64,000 nucleotides of DNA from Zhengella sp020637775 (GTDB taxonomy: Bacteria > Pseudomonadota > Alphaproteobacteria > Rhizobiales > Rhizobiaceae): positions 124,001 to 188,000 of the forward strand of contig NZ_JAWKWO010000001.1 of the NCBI RefSeq assembly GCF_041397485.1. Reading direction: 5' to 3'. Below the pieces are notes generated by a model. It did no database searches, had not been told where the DNA came from, and saw nothing but the letters and a program-made list of their open reading frames with translations. Both the position numbers and the translations under genes were made by a program. Of this stretch, positions 62,511 through 64,000 are shown in pieces (positions within the stretch are counted from its first letter, which is position 1; every line of letters starts with the position of its first letter).

Positions 62511-62815
62511 CAGTTCTTCAACGTTTGCAGGCTTTCGACCATGTCAGCCTGCCGCTTCCTGTAAACAGCGGTGACCAGGGCGAAGCCGACGGCCATGTCG
62601 ATGGCCATGACGGCCATGACGATGATTGCCAGCAATTGCCCGGTCGGCGCACCGCCCAGGGCGTATGACCAGAAGCCGATGGTGGCGAGCAGGACACCGT
62701 TCAGCATCAGTTCGAGGCCCATCATCAGCATCACGAAAGACTGCTGCGACAACGCCCCATAGAGGCCGATCCCGACAAGTGCTGCGGCAATGATGAGAAC
62801 AGAGGCAAGTGTCAT
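62510..62815 (-). CDS. nuoK: NADH-quinone oxidoreductase subunit K (Glu72 position is Asp)
   Basis: A 101-residue three-helix subunit, normal length. The first essential glutamate is present (Glu35 in MGLELMLNG, E. coli Glu36). The second, E. coli Glu72 in AAAEASIG, is Asp73 here (VMAIDMAVGFAL). Acidity is kept but the side chain is shorter. It begins 12 bp after nuoJ ends. Confidence 0.94.
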   Translation of the reverse strand: MTLASVLIIAAALVGIGLYGALSQQSFVMLMMGLELMLNGVLLATIGFWSYALGGAPTGQLLAIIVMAVMAIDMAVGFALVTAVYRKRQADMVESLQTLKN

Positions 62816-62827
62816 GGTGGTCTCGCT

Positions 62828-63424
62828 TCAGTGATGGTGATGACCGCCTTCCCGTTGCGGCCTGCGGCCTGCCGGGCTGCCGCCCGGTTCAAGCGGCGGC
62901 GGTACGGCCCCCTGGTCGGCAGGGCCGAAGCGGCCGCTGCGGCTTGAAAGGACGACGGTGCCGATCATCGTGGCCAGCAGCGTCACGCCGGCTGTCTCGA
63001 AAACCAGCATCGAATCGCCCAGCAATTCCATGCCGAGATCGCGGATGACCGGCTGGGCGGCGGCGACGCGGTTGACAGGAAGTCCGGTGGTGAGGATCGC
63101 GGCGGTGAGACCGGCAAACGCGAAGGCTCCGGCGGCGAGGGAAAAACGCTGCTGATGCACCATCGCCATCGGGTTCAGGCCGGCCGGGTTCATCATGAAC
63201 ATGACCATGAACACGGCCATCACCATCATTTCCACGGCCATCATGAAGATCGTGGCGATGCCGATATAGGGCGCGGCGAGCATGACCATGACGAGGCCTG
63301 TCGCGATGAAGGAAACCATCAGAAGGAAGGATGCGCGCACCATGGAATCGGTGGCGAAGACCCGCCAGCCGGACAGGATCGCGATTGCCGAGAGGACGAG
63401 GAACAGGATGTCGCTCACGCCCAT
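62828..63424 (-). CDS. nuoJ: NADH-quinone oxidoreductase subunit J
   Basis: A 198-residue membrane subunit with five helices. TM3, the helix that adopts a pi-bulge in the enzyme, is seen as YIGIATIFMMAVEMMVMAVF, carrying the single conserved Glu but unusually Met-rich. The C-terminus extends into a polar GGSPAGRRPQREGGHHHH tail ending in four histidines. It overlaps the end of nuoH by 10 bp, and nuoI is not between them. Confidence 0.92.
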   Translation of the reverse strand: MGVSDILFLVLSAIAILSGWRVFATDSMVRASFLLMVSFIATGLVMVMLAAPYIGIATIFMMAVEMMVMAVFMVMFMMNPAGLNPMAMVHQQRFSLAAGAFAFAGLTAAILTTGLPVNRVAAAQPVIRDLGMELLGDSMLVFETAGVTLLATMIGTVVLSSRSGRFGPADQGAVPPPLEPGGSPAGRRPQREGGHHHH

Positions 63425-64000
63425 AGCAGCACCTCAAGGCCGACAAGGACGAGAACGAGAAACGACAGCGGCAGAAGCACGGTCCAGATGATGTGCAGCA
63501 TGCGCGCAGGCGTTGTCCGGGCGAAGGCGTTGCCGGCCATGACGAGGGCGGCGAGCACCGCGACCGACTTGAGCAGAAGCCACACGGGCCCGGGAAGGAC
63601 GGGGCCAAGATAGCCGCCCAGAAACACCGTGGCAGCCATGACCGAAGCGGACACCAGCATGGCCAGCCGTGCGAATTGCCAGGCCGCGTATTGCGCCCCG
63701 GATGCCTCGGATGACGTGCCGCCGGCGAGATCGGGGGAATCGGCATAGTCGAACGGCCCGCGAACCGAAACGGAAAGCGCCAGGAGCATGAACAGAACAA
63801 AACCCGGCGGCTGGCGCACGACGTTCCAGACCGTATCCTTCTGCGCTGCGACAACCGCGGAAACCGACAGGGATTCGGCCGGCAGGGCCGCGGCGATCAG
63901 CACGAACATGCTGACCAGCATGACCGGCAACGCGATCGCGACATAGCGGTAGGCGCCGATCAGCGCGAGCGGCGCATTGGATGACCAGCCGTGCAGGAAG
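63415..64000 (-). CDS. nuoH: NADH-quinone oxidoreductase subunit H (N-terminus cut by window edge)
   Basis: Only the C-terminal 194 residues lie in the window. The frame is open to base 64000 and reads FLHGWSSNAPLALIGAYRYV at the edge, a clear NuoH stretch (GWSSNxxxALLGALR). The acidic quinone-side loop is altered: canonical FDLPEAESELVAGYxxEYSG reads FDYADSPDLAGGTSSEASG. NuoH forms the ubiquinone tunnel with NuoB and NuoD, so this change could affect quinone coupling. Confidence 0.9.
   Translation of the reverse strand, partial: FLHGWSSNAPLALIGAYRYVAIALPVMLVSMFVLIAAALPAESLSVSAVVAAQKDTVWNVVRQPPGFVLFMLLALSVSVRGPFDYADSPDLAGGTSSEASGAQYAAWQFARLAMLVSASVMAATVFLGGYLGPVLPGPVWLLLKSVAVLAALVMAGNAFARTTPARMLHIIWTVLLPLSFLVLVLVGLEVLLWA

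Overview
This 64 kb window is high-GC, gene-dense chromosomal DNA from an alphaproteobacterium, most likely order Hyphomicrobiales (Rhizobiales). The assignment rests on gene content and order read from the sequence: the run rpsB-tsf-pyrH-frr-uppS-cdsA-rseP-bamA-lpxD-fabZ-lpxA, the aminotransferase-hom-glpX-recJ neighbourhood, the folE/hisI/IscU-like/yidD neighbourhood, a class I PHA synthase and a TadG-like pilus protein. I cannot name genus or species. No phage, insertion sequence, CRISPR array or rRNA was seen.

Layout. 1-11.4 kb (minus strand): ribosomal protein S2, EF-Ts, UMP kinase and ribosome recycling factor, then undecaprenyl and CDP-diglyceride synthesis, the RseP protease, the BamA outer-membrane assembly factor and the lipid A/fatty acid genes lpxD, fabZ and lpxA. 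Neither skp nor dxr is present in this run. 11.4-15.2 kb: two flavoenzymes, an exported protein of unknown function and a TadG-like VWA protein. 15.25-19.9 kb: a 1545-residue RTX/subtilase/P-domain/DUF4214 protein, probably secreted by a type I system, whose catalytic Asp position reads Glu. 20.3-26.6 kb: tRNA-Lys, a penicillin-binding carboxypeptidase lipoprotein, a DUF2207/LemA pair, CTP synthase and an L,D-transpeptidase. 26.8-43.8 kb: mostly housekeeping genes (thrS, folE, hisI, recJ, glpX, hom, an aminotransferase, phaC) with lipoproteins, a patatin and an MHS transporter among them.

44.1-57.6 kb: directly after a tRNA-Glu gene lies an accessory-looking glycan cluster. Two oxidoreductases run leftward. 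UDP-glucose dehydrogenase runs rightward and is followed by a tightly coupled run: an NAD-dependent epimerase, a fused glycosidase-like/CDP-paratose-epimerase-like protein, a GT4 glycosyltransferase, three CgeB-family glycosyltransferases (the first frameshifted), a UDP-glucuronate decarboxylase and a CmoB-like methyltransferase. Ugd and the decarboxylase together would supply UDP-glucuronate and UDP-xylose. The CgeB proteins, GT4 enzyme and methyltransferase would build and cap a glycan or glycoconjugate of unknown structure. A short reading frame broken by one apparent extra base ends the run.

57.7-64 kb (minus strand): the 3' part of a divergent respiratory complex I operon in the order H (cut by the window edge), J, K, L, M, N. 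Conserved membrane-channel glutamates are replaced in three subunits (NuoK Asp73, NuoM Asp138, NuoN Ala128), which suggests a second, non-standard complex I. The most unusual features are this channel pattern, the CgeB cassette with its glycosidase-epimerase fusion, and the Glu-substituted RTX subtilase.
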